NCBI GenBank assembly: GCA_025980665.1
Contig: JAICXC010000020.1
Location: 1 to 52,698, forward strand
Direction: 5' to 3'
DNA length: 52,698 nt
Origin: Bryobacteraceae bacterium
Lineage (GTDB): Bacteria; Acidobacteriota; Terriglobia; Bryobacterales; Bryobacteraceae
Shown: in pieces, positions 43,478 through 51,584 of the stretch
Position numbering within the stretch: position 1 is the stretch's first letter
How the letters are laid out: every line of letters starts with the position of its first letter
Program-made: the position numbers and the translations under genes
The notes under the pieces: model-generated
Seen by the model: only the letters and a program-made list of their open reading frames with translations
The model's database searches: none
Told to the model about the DNA's origin: nothing

Positions 43478-44642
43478 ATTGTTCCTCGAACCACGGAGCG
43501 GGAACGCTATCTTTCCAGGGCATCTCGAAAAACTCCGTGATGCGCTGGTCCATCATGGATGGCGCGCTGCCTGCATACACGCAGCGGTAAGGGATGCCGC
43601 TGCGTTGCAGAATTCGTTCACTCGGGGAATCGGGGGGGACGTAAGCCAGTACGGGCCGTCCGATCTGAACATACTCAAATAGTTTCCCCGGAACTTGCAG
43701 GGTGGACAGTGGCTGAATCAGGAGCGTGGCGCCGGACGATGCGCTAATGCTCTGCGCCTCGCTTTGCGGGACTTGGGCGGCGATCAGTTCCAGCCATCCC
43801 AGGCGGGCCGCCTTTTCTAGAAACTCAGGACCGGGAACAGATCCGTCGCGGACCGGTCCCACAAGCCGCACGCGAATGGCTTCCGGTGACAGCCTGCCGG
43901 AATCAATCAACCGTCCGATCGACTCGAGGAGTGGCGTGGCATCGCGGCCTTCATACAGTTCGCCGACGTGACTAATGATTTTGCGGTTGCCATCGGACAG
44001 GGGCAAGGGGCGCACCCGTGCTTCCGGGTCGAAGCCGTTCCATATCAGATGAATTTTTCCCTGCCAGGACGGATACAACCGCCGAAGCCTTTCCGCAGCG
44101 CCATCCGTGTTGGCGATCACGACTTGGGCATGGCGCACGCACTGCCTCTCCAGCCACTTCGCCACACGTCGGGACGTGGGGGTCATCAGCGCGTCGCCCG
44201 GGTTATCCCCCATCGGATCGCGAAAATCCGCGACCCAGGGAAGCTTTGTGAGACGTGCCAGGCGCCAGGCCGCCAGATGGGGTCCGAATGGCGGGTAGGT
44301 AGAATAGATCACCGCACAAGCGGACGGGTTCGCTACCAAGAAGGCTCGGGCCGCGCTGCTTGCCGCCCATGCCCAGCGCGTACCGGCGACTCCCGGGAGC
44401 ACCAACCTTCTCAGAGCCCGCTCGAATTGCCATCCCACACTTCCGCGGGGTCCGCTTTCGAACGGATCCGGCATACTCTCGGCACTTGAAACAATAGTAT
44501 CGGCGCCGGGGGCGACGGTGATGACGTGGCATTTCAAGCCATTCCGTGACAAATATTTGTAAAACCGAAACGGACGGACTCCGCCAATCGCATTCTCAGG
44601 CGGGAAATGGTACGCAAACATCAGGACGGTGTCTGGTATCAA
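43416..44642 (-). CDS. Glycosyltransferase, GT4 family
   Basis: A GT-B glycosyltransferase of about 408 residues. N-terminal domain: TVLMFAYHFPPENAIGGVRPFRFYKYLSRNG and VADFRDPMGDNPGD. C-terminal domain: HVGELYEGRDATPLLESIG, and LQVPGKLFEYVQIGRPVLAYVPPDSP near the donor site. The start is most likely TTG at 44642 (MIPDTVLMFAY), six bases after the stop of the epimerase gene; ATG 44621 would cut the first beta strand, and the long open frame to 44825 lies inside the epimerase gene. Its 3' end overlaps the convergent acyltransferase gene by 62 bases. Confidence 0.86.
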   Translation of the reverse strand: MIPDTVLMFAYHFPPENAIGGVRPFRFYKYLSRNGLKCHVITVAPGADTIVSSAESMPDPFESGPRGSVGWQFERALRRLVLPGVAGTRWAWAASSAARAFLVANPSACAVIYSTYPPFGPHLAAWRLARLTKLPWVADFRDPMGDNPGDALMTPTSRRVAKWLERQCVRHAQVVIANTDGAAERLRRLYPSWQGKIHLIWNGFDPEARVRPLPLSDGNRKIISHVGELYEGRDATPLLESIGRLIDSGRLSPEAIRVRLVGPVRDGSVPGPEFLEKAARLGWLELIAAQVPQSEAQSISASSGATLLIQPLSTLQVPGKLFEYVQIGRPVLAYVPPDSPSERILQRSGIPYRCVYAGSAPSMMDQRITEFFEMPWKDSVPAPWFEEQFNVERQTAALRRLLESAASG

Positions 44643-44647
44643 GATGT

Positions 44648-45754
44648 TTACTGTTCCTGCGGTTTGCTGCCTTGAAAATAGCTGCTGAGGACCGCACGGC
44701 AGCGCTGGCCGGCTTTCCCGTCCCACAACGGCGGCAAAACACCTCGGGGAGGAGCTTGTAGTACTGTGCGCCAAGCCTGCAGGATGGAATCCTTGGTTGT
44801 TCCCGCAAGCCGGTTGGTTCCACATTCTATGGTGATCGGCCGCTCAGTGTTCTCGCGAAGAGTGAGACAGGGGACACCCAGCACCGTCGTTTCCTCCTGG
44901 ATGCCTCCGGAATCGGTGAGCACGATGAAGCTCTCGGCCTGCAAGCGCAGGAAATCCAGATATCCCAGCGGTTCCAGCAGGCGGATTCTGGGAGGAAGTG
45001 GAAACGATCCGCTCTCCAAGCGTGCGCGGGTGCGGGGGTGGACCGGCCAAAACAGCACCAACTCCTCCGCGATTACGGACAACGCCTCCAAAATCTCTGT
45101 GCGTTTCCGGTCATCGTCGACATTGGCCGGCCGATGTAACGTGACTAAACCATAACGCTCGTCCGCGATCCCCAACCGCTGGCGGACATCCGACTGCATA
45201 GCTCGGGATAGATGCTTGCGGAGCGAGTCAATCATCAAATTCCCGACGAGATGGATGCGTTCGGGCGCCACTCCTTCGCGCACCAGATTATTGACGGCGC
45301 TCCGCTCGGTTACGAGCAGCACATCGGAAATGGCATCGGTAACCAGGCGATTGATCTCTTCAGGCATGGTCCGATCAAAGCTCCGCAAACCTCCTTCCGC
45401 GTGAACCACGTCGATACCCAATTTCTTGGCGACGAGAGCCCCTGCGACGGTGGAATTCACGTCGCCGACCACGATCACGCCGCGCGGGGATCGCTCTAAA
45501 AGCACGGGCTCCAATTGCTTCATGATTTGGGCGGTCTGCTGGGCGTGGCTGCCTCCTCCCGCGCCCAAATGATAGTTGGGTTCGGGGAGTCCAAGATCGC
45601 GAAAGAACTGCCCGGACATGCTGTCGTCGAAATGCTGGCCCGTGTGAACCAGTGTGACGGTGAATTCGCGGCCTTCCGAAAGAGCGTTCCACAGCGGCGC
45701 TACTTTCATGAAATTGGGCCGCGCGCCCGCAACGATCACTAACTCGACTGGCAT
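44648..45754 (-). CDS. wecB: UDP-N-acetylglucosamine 2-epimerase (non-hydrolysing)
   Basis: Interconverts UDP-GlcNAc and UDP-ManNAc in the cytoplasm, supplying ManNAc-type sugars. The 368-residue protein shows the family's full pattern: ELVIVAGARPNFMKVAPLW, HTGQHFDDSMSGQFFRDLGLPEPNY, VHAEGGLRSFDRTMPEEINR, VTLHRPANVDDD, and LTDSGGIQEETTVLGVPCLTLRENTERPIT. No UDP-ManNAc dehydrogenase is seen beside it. It lies between a methyltransferase gene (35 bases upstream) and a glycosyltransferase gene on the same strand. Confidence 0.95.
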   Translation of the reverse strand: MPVELVIVAGARPNFMKVAPLWNALSEGREFTVTLVHTGQHFDDSMSGQFFRDLGLPEPNYHLGAGGGSHAQQTAQIMKQLEPVLLERSPRGVIVVGDVNSTVAGALVAKKLGIDVVHAEGGLRSFDRTMPEEINRLVTDAISDVLLVTERSAVNNLVREGVAPERIHLVGNLMIDSLRKHLSRAMQSDVRQRLGIADERYGLVTLHRPANVDDDRKRTEILEALSVIAEELVLFWPVHPRTRARLESGSFPLPPRIRLLEPLGYLDFLRLQAESFIVLTDSGGIQEETTVLGVPCLTLRENTERPITIECGTNRLAGTTKDSILQAWRTVLQAPPRGVLPPLWDGKAGQRCRAVLSSYFQGSKPQEQ

Positions 45755-45789
45755 GTCTTACAATTTCAGCACACCTTGCATCGCCAGAA

Positions 45790-46581
45790 TTATTTTTTCT
45801 CGAGCACCAGATGAATCCAGTTGGCGTGCGGCTTCGTGAAGCGGCGCTGGAGGCCGTTCAGCGCGGATGCTGACGCCGCGAATAGCCGTCCTAGCGTCGA
45901 TCTGGAGGCAGGCGGAGACAGCTTTGCCCCGCAGTGGCCGCAACGTTCCTGCGAATCATAAACGCCCCAGGGATTCCCGGCGCGATCCATCAGCCACGCT
46001 GCCACAGCGCTGGTGTGTTCGTCATTCGTCCATACGTAAGACCGCTGCACGACTCGCAAGGGGTTGAATAGGGTTTCGAGTTTCTTCTCATCAAAGGAAT
46101 TCACATGTCCCCACGGAGGGTTTGTCCCATGGCAGCTTCCGCAGCTCGTTCGGCCGAGCCGTATATCCTGGCGGTAAGGCACGCCAATCAGCGCTTCATG
46201 GCGTGTCACCCGAACGATCTCGGAACAAGCATTTTCGAGTTTCGGAATGTGCTCCAGAACCTCACTGCAAAAGACCACGTCGAAGCTGTTATCGGGGAAG
46301 GGCAGTCGCGTCAGATCTCCCTGCACGCATCGGATGCCATCCATAGTCGATGGTTCTAAGGGGTTCATGTCCAAAGCGGTAACGGCCTCGAAACGTTCCG
46401 TCAAGAGACGTGAATAATAGCCGTCGCGAGCGCCCGCATCCAGCACGCTTTTGTATCCAGCCGGTGTAAGGCGCAGCAAGTCGGCTGTTCGGGCGCACTC
46501 GCTCTCAGTTTCGTGTCTTTGGCCGGTTAGGCCCCCATGGATCCCTTTTTCGTTAAGCTCGCCCTCAGTCCTGGAAACCAT
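45790..46581 (-). CDS. SAM-dependent methyltransferase with two CxxC motifs
   Basis: A 263-residue class I methyltransferase. Motif I region: [20 protein letters not shown] (45-64), acidic residue in [10 protein letters not shown], and [19 protein letters not shown] for motif IV. After the fold come two CxxC pairs, CGSC at 147-150 and CGHC at 214-217, which could bind one zinc ion; this is unusual for simple sugar methyltransferases. It is the first gene of the methyltransferase-wecB-GT4 run on the minus strand. Confidence 0.85.
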   Translation of the reverse strand: MVSRTEGELNEKGIHGGLTGQRHETESECARTADLLRLTPAGYKSVLDAGARDGYYSRLLTERFEAVTALDMNPLEPSTMDGIRCVQGDLTRLPFPDNSFDVVFCSEVLEHIPKLENACSEIVRVTRHEALIGVPYRQDIRLGRTSCGSCHGTNPPWGHVNSFDEKKLETLFNPLRVVQRSYVWTNDEHTSAVAAWLMDRAGNPWGVYDSQERCGHCGAKLSPPASRSTLGRLFAASASALNGLQRRFTKPHANWIHLVLEKK

Positions 46582-46901
46582 CTAATCAATCTCGCCTGGA
46601 TGTCGCGTGCACATGCTTACAATAATATCGATTCTTCAGTCGGTAGCCCGGTTAGCTCGTAAGGCATAAGTGTGAAATAGTTTAGCCCCAGAGCGGAGAA
46701 TGTATTATGCTGTTTTAGGGTCGTTCAAGTTACCCTAGGAGTCATCGAGATACGTTCCATGATCGGCGCCACTCTCAAATTTGATCAGTACGAAACTGGG
46801 CGTTGTCGGCCGACTACATGAGGCGGGCCACGGAGAAGTCGGCATGGCTTGGTCGGGCGCCTGCCGGTCCCGTGTTTCCCGGAGCGTGATCAATTAGCCG
46901 C
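46582..46901. promoter_or_regulatory. Divergent intergenic region with an inverted repeat
   Basis: No gene is supported in these 320 bases. TAGGGT (46716-46721) and ACCCTA (46732-46737) form an inverted repeat with a ten-base spacer, flanked by T-rich sequence. TATTAT at 46703-46708 could be a -10 element for the plus strand, but no matching -35 is obvious. Confidence 0.4.
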
Positions 46902-48032
46902 ATGGCAACGGTTGTTCTGTTCGCTGGAGCCGCAGCGGTCATTTTCTACGTTGTTCTGGCTTACCCCGTGCTGCTGGGATGGTTATCGCGGCGCTTTGCG
47001 CGGCCCGTGCAGCGGGCCCCCATTCGCCCTTCGGTTTCCATCATCATCGCCGTCTACAACGGCGAGGCGTTCCTGGCGGACAAGCTGAACTCCATTCTGG
47101 CGCTCGAATATCCGAGAGACCTGGTGCAGGTGATCATCGTTTCCGACGGTTCAACCGACCGAACCGACGCAATTGCAGAAAGCTTTGCTTCGAAAGGTGT
47201 GCGTCTGCTCCATTTGTCCCGCGGCGGTAAGCCCGCGGCGCTTAACGCGGCAATTCCGCTTGCCAGCGGAGAGATCCTCATTCTCACCGATGTTCGCCAA
47301 GTTCTGGCGCCCGACAGCGTAGGCTTGCTGGTAGAGTCCTTCGCCGATCCTGAGGTGGGAACGGTAAGCGGCGAGCTTGTTATCCGCAAGGGAGCGACGG
47401 AGGAGGAGTCTAACATCGGTCTTTATTGGAGATTCGAGACCTGGATCCGCGACCGTCTTGCCAGTATAGATTCCATGTTCGGCGCCACCGGACCTTTTTA
47501 TGCCATGCGCCGGGAACTGGCCGTTCCCATTCCGCCCGATATGCTGCTCGATGACATGTACTTGCCTTTGGCCGCCTTTTTCCGCGGATATCGGCTAGTT
47601 GTAGATATGCGTGCCCGCGCCTTCGATTATCCGACTGCGCTCGACACCGAGTTCCGCCGCAAGGTCCGAACGCTGGCAGGAAATTATCAGATTCTGCTTG
47701 CTTTTCCCGCGCTGCTGGGACCTGGAAACCGCATGTGGCTGCATTTTGTCTCCTACAAGCTGGGGCGCCTTCTGCTTCCCTGGTGCCTGATCGCCGTAGC
47801 CGTTTCCTCGCCTTGGCTTCCTGCCCCGTGGAACATCGTTATGTTGGCTGGTCAGGCGGTTTTCTATGGCATGGCGGCATTGGATTTCGTGCTTCCCGCC
47901 GGGGGGCAGCTGAAACGGGTGTGCTCTCCGATCCGGACCTTCGTGACCATGATGATCGCCGCGATTCGTGGTTTGTCAGTTTTTTTTGTGCCTGCCCGCT
48001 CTCTGTGGAAGGTGACTTCGGCCACCAAGTGA
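46902..48032 (+). CDS. Glycosyltransferase, GT2 family, membrane-anchored
   Basis: Processive-type inverting glycosyltransferase of 376 residues. One helix at the N-terminus (about 5-28) precedes a GT-A domain: SVSIIIAVYNGEAFLADKL, VIIVSDGSTDRTDAIAESFA, and EILILTDVRQVLAPD, where the DVR stands at the metal site usually DxD or DAN. A GATGPFYAMRRE acceptor segment and DDMYLPLAAFFRGYR follow. Two or three C-terminal helices occupy about 275-360. The gene stands alone on the plus strand, converging with the downstream methyltransferase gene. Confidence 0.9.
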   Translation: MATVVLFAGAAAVIFYVVLAYPVLLGWLSRRFARPVQRAPIRPSVSIIIAVYNGEAFLADKLNSILALEYPRDLVQVIIVSDGSTDRTDAIAESFASKGVRLLHLSRGGKPAALNAAIPLASGEILILTDVRQVLAPDSVGLLVESFADPEVGTVSGELVIRKGATEEESNIGLYWRFETWIRDRLASIDSMFGATGPFYAMRRELAVPIPPDMLLDDMYLPLAAFFRGYRLVVDMRARAFDYPTALDTEFRRKVRTLAGNYQILLAFPALLGPGNRMWLHFVSYKLGRLLLPWCLIAVAVSSPWLPAPWNIVMLAGQAVFYGMAALDFVLPAGGQLKRVCSPIRTFVTMMIAAIRGLSVFFVPARSLWKVTSATK

Positions 48033-48121
48033 CGCAGATCGCGGGAAGCTGCTCGATTGGGGTTCGGATTACATTCGGAATTACCCTTGGCCTTCGCGGG
48101 AATCCCCAAATAACGCGGGAA

Positions 48122-48829
48122 TTAGGCGGACTTACGCCAAATTCCAATAATCGTTTTGCCCGCTGAATAAAATAAGAGCGGGTCAAGAACGCGCGAGACG
48201 GGAACGATCCAGTTATCCCAAAACTGGAGTTGGCCTTTATGCGGCATAGACTGACGTAGAAACAATGAGTTTGCTAAGGAAGCAAGCAAACCGACCGAAT
48301 CTAGATATCTCATTCGGATGAGGGTCAAATCGACGGGTGAGACAGCTCGGAGAGATGAGCGGTTGTAGCGTCGGAAGTGCCCAATGGCGGCGTCGAAAGG
48401 CGAATAGAGTCTCTGGTGAGCAGGAGATAACACAATGATGTGACCTCCCGGGCGGAGGTGGCGGGCCGCCTCGCTGAGCTCTTCAGAATCCTTCTCGATG
48501 TGCTCCAGGACATCAATGTAAACGATCGTATCGAATTGCTGGCCCGCCAAGGAATGCAGCGTGCCGCAGACCGGCTCATACCGGCTGCTTTGGCGCTCAT
48601 CTTGCAGTTTTCTCGTCAATTCAGTTAAAAGCGTGGCGTCCGGCTCCAGGCACACCCACCTCCCAGTCCCGCCAGCGTCTAGGGTGCGCGTATTGGAGCC
48701 GATTCCGGCACCCACCTCAACTACGTCGCCTGCAACAAAAGGTCTAATCTGCGAGGACCAATACGATTTCCAATTTCGCGCGACGGCAAAGAGATCCAGT
48801 TCGGAACCAACATATTTGAAGTCATTCAT
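48122..48829 (-). CDS. SAM-dependent methyltransferase, class I
   Basis: A 235-residue class I methyltransferase: GDVVEVGAGIGSNTRTLDAGG for motif I, VCLEPDATLLTELTRKL after it, and TIVYIDVLEHIEKDSEELSEAARHLRPGGHIIVLSPAH for motifs II-III (the LEH and RPGG pattern of the Methyltransf_11/23 group). Its start overlaps the stop of the GT2 gene by four bases (ATGA). The protein may methylate the glycan or lipid product of that enzyme. Confidence 0.88.
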   Translation of the reverse strand: MNDFKYVGSELDLFAVARNWKSYWSSQIRPFVAGDVVEVGAGIGSNTRTLDAGGTGRWVCLEPDATLLTELTRKLQDERQSSRYEPVCGTLHSLAGQQFDTIVYIDVLEHIEKDSEELSEAARHLRPGGHIIVLSPAHQRLYSPFDAAIGHFRRYNRSSLRAVSPVDLTLIRMRYLDSVGLLASLANSLFLRQSMPHKGQLQFWDNWIVPVSRVLDPLLFYSAGKTIIGIWRKSA

Positions 48830-49824
48830 TTTGGGTAGATCTCCGGAACCTCTTCTACAAACAAGGAGTAGTCGCGGAGGGGAATGAATCCCAGGTTTAT
48901 TCTGCTGGAAAGAGTGAAAAACGTAAAGCTTGAGGCGACAGCGATGAGTTGAATCATGATTACAACCAACGTTGCGACGACGTAGGTTGCCCAGCCTGGT
49001 ATGGCCAAGTCGGTCAAGGAGCGGATTGCTATTACGACTATGATCCCGACCCCGGCCATGAACGAACCTGCAAGGGCGGCGATCATCAAGCGTACGCCAA
49101 CCACATCGCCAAATACCGAGATCGCGCTAAGCCCATGTAAGACCAAAGCGACAAAATTCATGGTCGATTTCCCCGAGATGCGCTTCCCGCGAGCTATCGG
49201 GATCATGGTATGCGGGAGTTTTGATCGGAAGAGGGCTGCGGCATAGTGATTCCATAGTTCAGACAGAACCGCCAGGGTGCTGAGGTAGGCAGCGGGCAAA
49301 ACGCTGAAGTTTCCCACTCGCACACTAACACCGGTAAGAAGCCAGTGCAGCCCTCGGTACAGGTGGTAAAAAACCCGAAACAGCATGGATTCTGACCGCT
49401 TGCTCCGCTCGGCAAAGACGGCCTTGGTGCCGCCATTCTGGCAGAAGACGGCAAGCAGTTCCACCAACCCTTCCGGAGTATCTTCACCGTCGGCATCCAT
49501 AACCGCGACCGCATCGCAGGCAAACTTCGCTTGTGTGTATGCCAGTCCAATCGCGATAGCCCGTTGGTGGCCAAGATTCCGGCGCAGGCAAAGCACCCGT
49601 ATTTCTCGCACGGCGGTGAAAGGGCCTGCGAACTTCGAGGCATCGCACTTTTTCACCGAACCATCGTCGATCAAGACGACGCTAATGGCATAGGGAGAAG
49701 ACTGCGCCGCTCGGTCGATACGGCGAACGAGTTCCTCGGCGCAAGACCAGTCATCACGCAAAGGCATCAGGATAGTAACGCGCAAAAGGTTCTGGTCCGC
49801 GGTCGTGAGAGGTTCCACTTTCAC
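48826..49824 (-). CDS. Glycosyltransferase, GT2 family (dolichol-phosphate mannose synthase-like)
   Basis: A 332-residue inverting glycosyltransferase. The GT-A domain has TILMPLRDDWSCAEELVRRID, SVVLIDDGSVKKCD, LRRNLGHQRAIAIGLAYTQA and VAVMDADGEDTPEGLVELL (DxD-type site). The C-terminus carries two membrane helices (about 225-305), as in DPM1/GtrB/ArnC-like proteins that load a sugar on polyprenyl phosphate. Start GTG at 49824. It is coupled to the methyltransferase gene and preceded by a gene for a large membrane protein that could use the polyprenyl-phosphate sugar. Confidence 0.9.
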   Translation of the reverse strand: MKVEPLTTADQNLLRVTILMPLRDDWSCAEELVRRIDRAAQSSPYAISVVLIDDGSVKKCDASKFAGPFTAVREIRVLCLRRNLGHQRAIAIGLAYTQAKFACDAVAVMDADGEDTPEGLVELLAVFCQNGGTKAVFAERSKRSESMLFRVFYHLYRGLHWLLTGVSVRVGNFSVLPAAYLSTLAVLSELWNHYAAALFRSKLPHTMIPIARGKRISGKSTMNFVALVLHGLSAISVFGDVVGVRLMIAALAGSFMAGVGIIVVIAIRSLTDLAIPGWATYVVATLVVIMIQLIAVASSFTFFTLSSRINLGFIPLRDYSLFVEEVPEIYPK

Positions 49825-49849
49825 GTGTATTATTTGGACTGATGCAAAG

Positions 49850-51349
49850 TCACTTCAATTGGGTGACGGTAGTATCAGAATTGACAAAATAACACGCTTC
49901 ATTCGCTGCCAAATGGTTGCAGTGTCCGGGTAAGTCATGGGTCTCAAACACATGAACTTTTATTTTGGGGTTTCCTGTTGCAACCTGCAAAGCGCTTTCA
50001 ACGGCCACCAGCCCATAATCGGGATCAGTGCCGAGCGTGTCGAGTCCGGCATAGTTATAAAGCCCGTAACGCGGAGGCGTTATTTGGCCGGGGCCTTTGG
50101 CCAAGTTGACAAGCCATTCTCCTTTAACTAAAAGCGGCGAGGAGAGGTTGGACAGAATTTGCTTTGCGCTTGAAGCGCAGGCTGCAACCTGTTGATTTCG
50201 CACCCAGGTTGCCGAGCAAAAGAGAACTGCGAAGGTGCCGATCACAATCCATTTATATGTGGGCCACGAAATCAGGGCAAGTAGACGGGCGAGAGATAGA
50301 CAATAAAAAGCAACTGGTAAGGTTATGTAAGTTTCCGAGACGTGATCGGTGAAAACGAGAAACGGGAAGATAGACAACAGCGATGCCAGGAGCAGGAAGA
50401 GCAATTTATACCATTCTTCCCCCGGCAACAAGCCAGCAATAGCCTTCTTATTCTTTATTCCGGCGAACCCGATTAGCGCGCCAAGTAAGAATACCGGCGG
50501 CAGGAAGACAGTTACAAACCTCCGAATGTCCAATTGGCTGGGAAGTGGTGTTCCAAACCAATGGTGGGCCAGGACCACATCAACGGGTAGAAGTAAAGCG
50601 CCCGAATATTGTATGAACGCTTTCAGTGCGACTAGGGGTCCGTAGATCGGCGTGCGAGTTCCATGGGTGAAGTGTTGGCGAACGACCAAGTACGACCCAA
50701 AGAGCAAGCCGCCTACTATTGCAAACACCACGAGAGTGCGCAGTTCAGGCAAACGTTTTGTGCGAAGGTAAGTGAGCCCCCACCAGCTCACCATTATTCC
50801 AGGCAGTACGATTGAGGACTCATACCCATAAAGCGCCACGAACCCGCTCAAGAGACTCCCGCAAAGCAAGACGGAACTCCGCCGCTTTTCAGAGAGAAAA
50901 AATAGGATCAAGCTGAGCAAGAACAGTGAGTTGGCAACAGGATTTCCCCCGACCGATTGCAAGATAGGCTGGTTCGCCAAAGGATGAACGGCGAAAAAAA
51001 AAGCCGCCACCGCAGACACAACCCAGGAGTCGAACAAAATCAAACCAAGACAATAGATCGCAACCACGCATAGTTCATGAAAGAAGAGATTCCTTGCGCG
51101 GAAACCGATCGCCTCACCCGGGGCTACCAAATAGGAGAGTAGATTTGCAACCCGCTGGAGAGGCCGGTATTTGAATGAGCCATAGTGGGTTGTCGTGAGG
51201 ATTAAAGAAGGCTGGAATTGGTCTACAAACTCAGCCCGCTGTACGTCGAGAAAATCATCGTAGCCGCAAAAATAACTCGTTGTGACGTGTGCATAAAGCA
51301 ACGTAGCAAAAGCCAAAATCGAGGCGAGAATGGCAACATGCCGCCACAT
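49850..51349 (-). CDS. Polytopic membrane protein, possible GT-C glycosyltransferase
   Basis: A 499-residue protein with about ten to eleven hydrophobic helices. After the first helix the loop YFCGYDDFLDVQRAEFV carries the acidic Asp-Asp pair typical of GT-C enzymes that use polyprenyl-phosphate sugars, and FAVHPLANQPILQSVGGNPVANSLFLL recalls TMTC/PMT-like proteins. The C-terminal 120 residues are soluble. It is 25 bases upstream of the DPM1-like gene, which would provide the donor; together with the methyltransferase this forms a plausible three-gene unit. The gene is visibly more A/T-rich than the flagellar genes. Confidence 0.75.
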   Translation of the reverse strand: MWRHVAILASILAFATLLYAHVTTSYFCGYDDFLDVQRAEFVDQFQPSLILTTTHYGSFKYRPLQRVANLLSYLVAPGEAIGFRARNLFFHELCVVAIYCLGLILFDSWVVSAVAAFFFAVHPLANQPILQSVGGNPVANSLFLLSLILFFLSEKRRSSVLLCGSLLSGFVALYGYESSIVLPGIMVSWWGLTYLRTKRLPELRTLVVFAIVGGLLFGSYLVVRQHFTHGTRTPIYGPLVALKAFIQYSGALLLPVDVVLAHHWFGTPLPSQLDIRRFVTVFLPPVFLLGALIGFAGIKNKKAIAGLLPGEEWYKLLFLLLASLLSIFPFLVFTDHVSETYITLPVAFYCLSLARLLALISWPTYKWIVIGTFAVLFCSATWVRNQQVAACASSAKQILSNLSSPLLVKGEWLVNLAKGPGQITPPRYGLYNYAGLDTLGTDPDYGLVAVESALQVATGNPKIKVHVFETHDLPGHCNHLAANEACYFVNSDTTVTQLK

Positions 51350-51584
51350 CTATCAGAGTATCTCATCGGCAAACTCGTGTGTCAACAATAGGGTACGTTT
51401 TCAAAGGACACGAGCAAACAAAAGTTTGAGCGGAGAGATCTTTCTTTTAGCTTCGAGGCTCGTTATCGTCGAGATGGAGCCATGCAACATCCGCCGTCCA
51501 AGGCGCTGTGAATGTCACTAGGCGGCCGAGCCGAAGGTCCGCGGAGTTACCATTCTTATCGGTCAAAGCTGATAAGGTATATCT
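51350..51584. promoter_or_regulatory. Divergent intergenic region
   Basis: This 235-base gap separates the membrane-protein gene (minus) from the second cohesin gene (plus). No gene is seen. Near the plus-strand gene is an inverted repeat that would cover its ribosome binding site (listed separately). Confidence 0.4.
51555..51577 (+). promoter_or_regulatory. Inverted repeat masking the ribosome binding site of the second cohesin gene
   Basis: CTTATC (51555-51560) and GATAAG (51571-51576) are perfect inverted arms with a ten-base spacer. The AAGG that would serve as ribosome binding site for the GTG start at 51585 lies in the 3' arm (51574-51577). In RNA a hairpin here could lower translation; alternatively the repeat is a protein binding site. 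Confidence 0.4.

Noticed and set aside
44643..44825. N-terminal extension of the GT4 gene
   Set aside because: It lies inside the 3' part of the UDP-GlcNAc 2-epimerase gene and does not resemble a GT4 N-terminus.
46759..46821. Small open frame of 20 codons before the GT2 gene
   Set aside because: No ribosome binding site at useful distance and no coding pattern.
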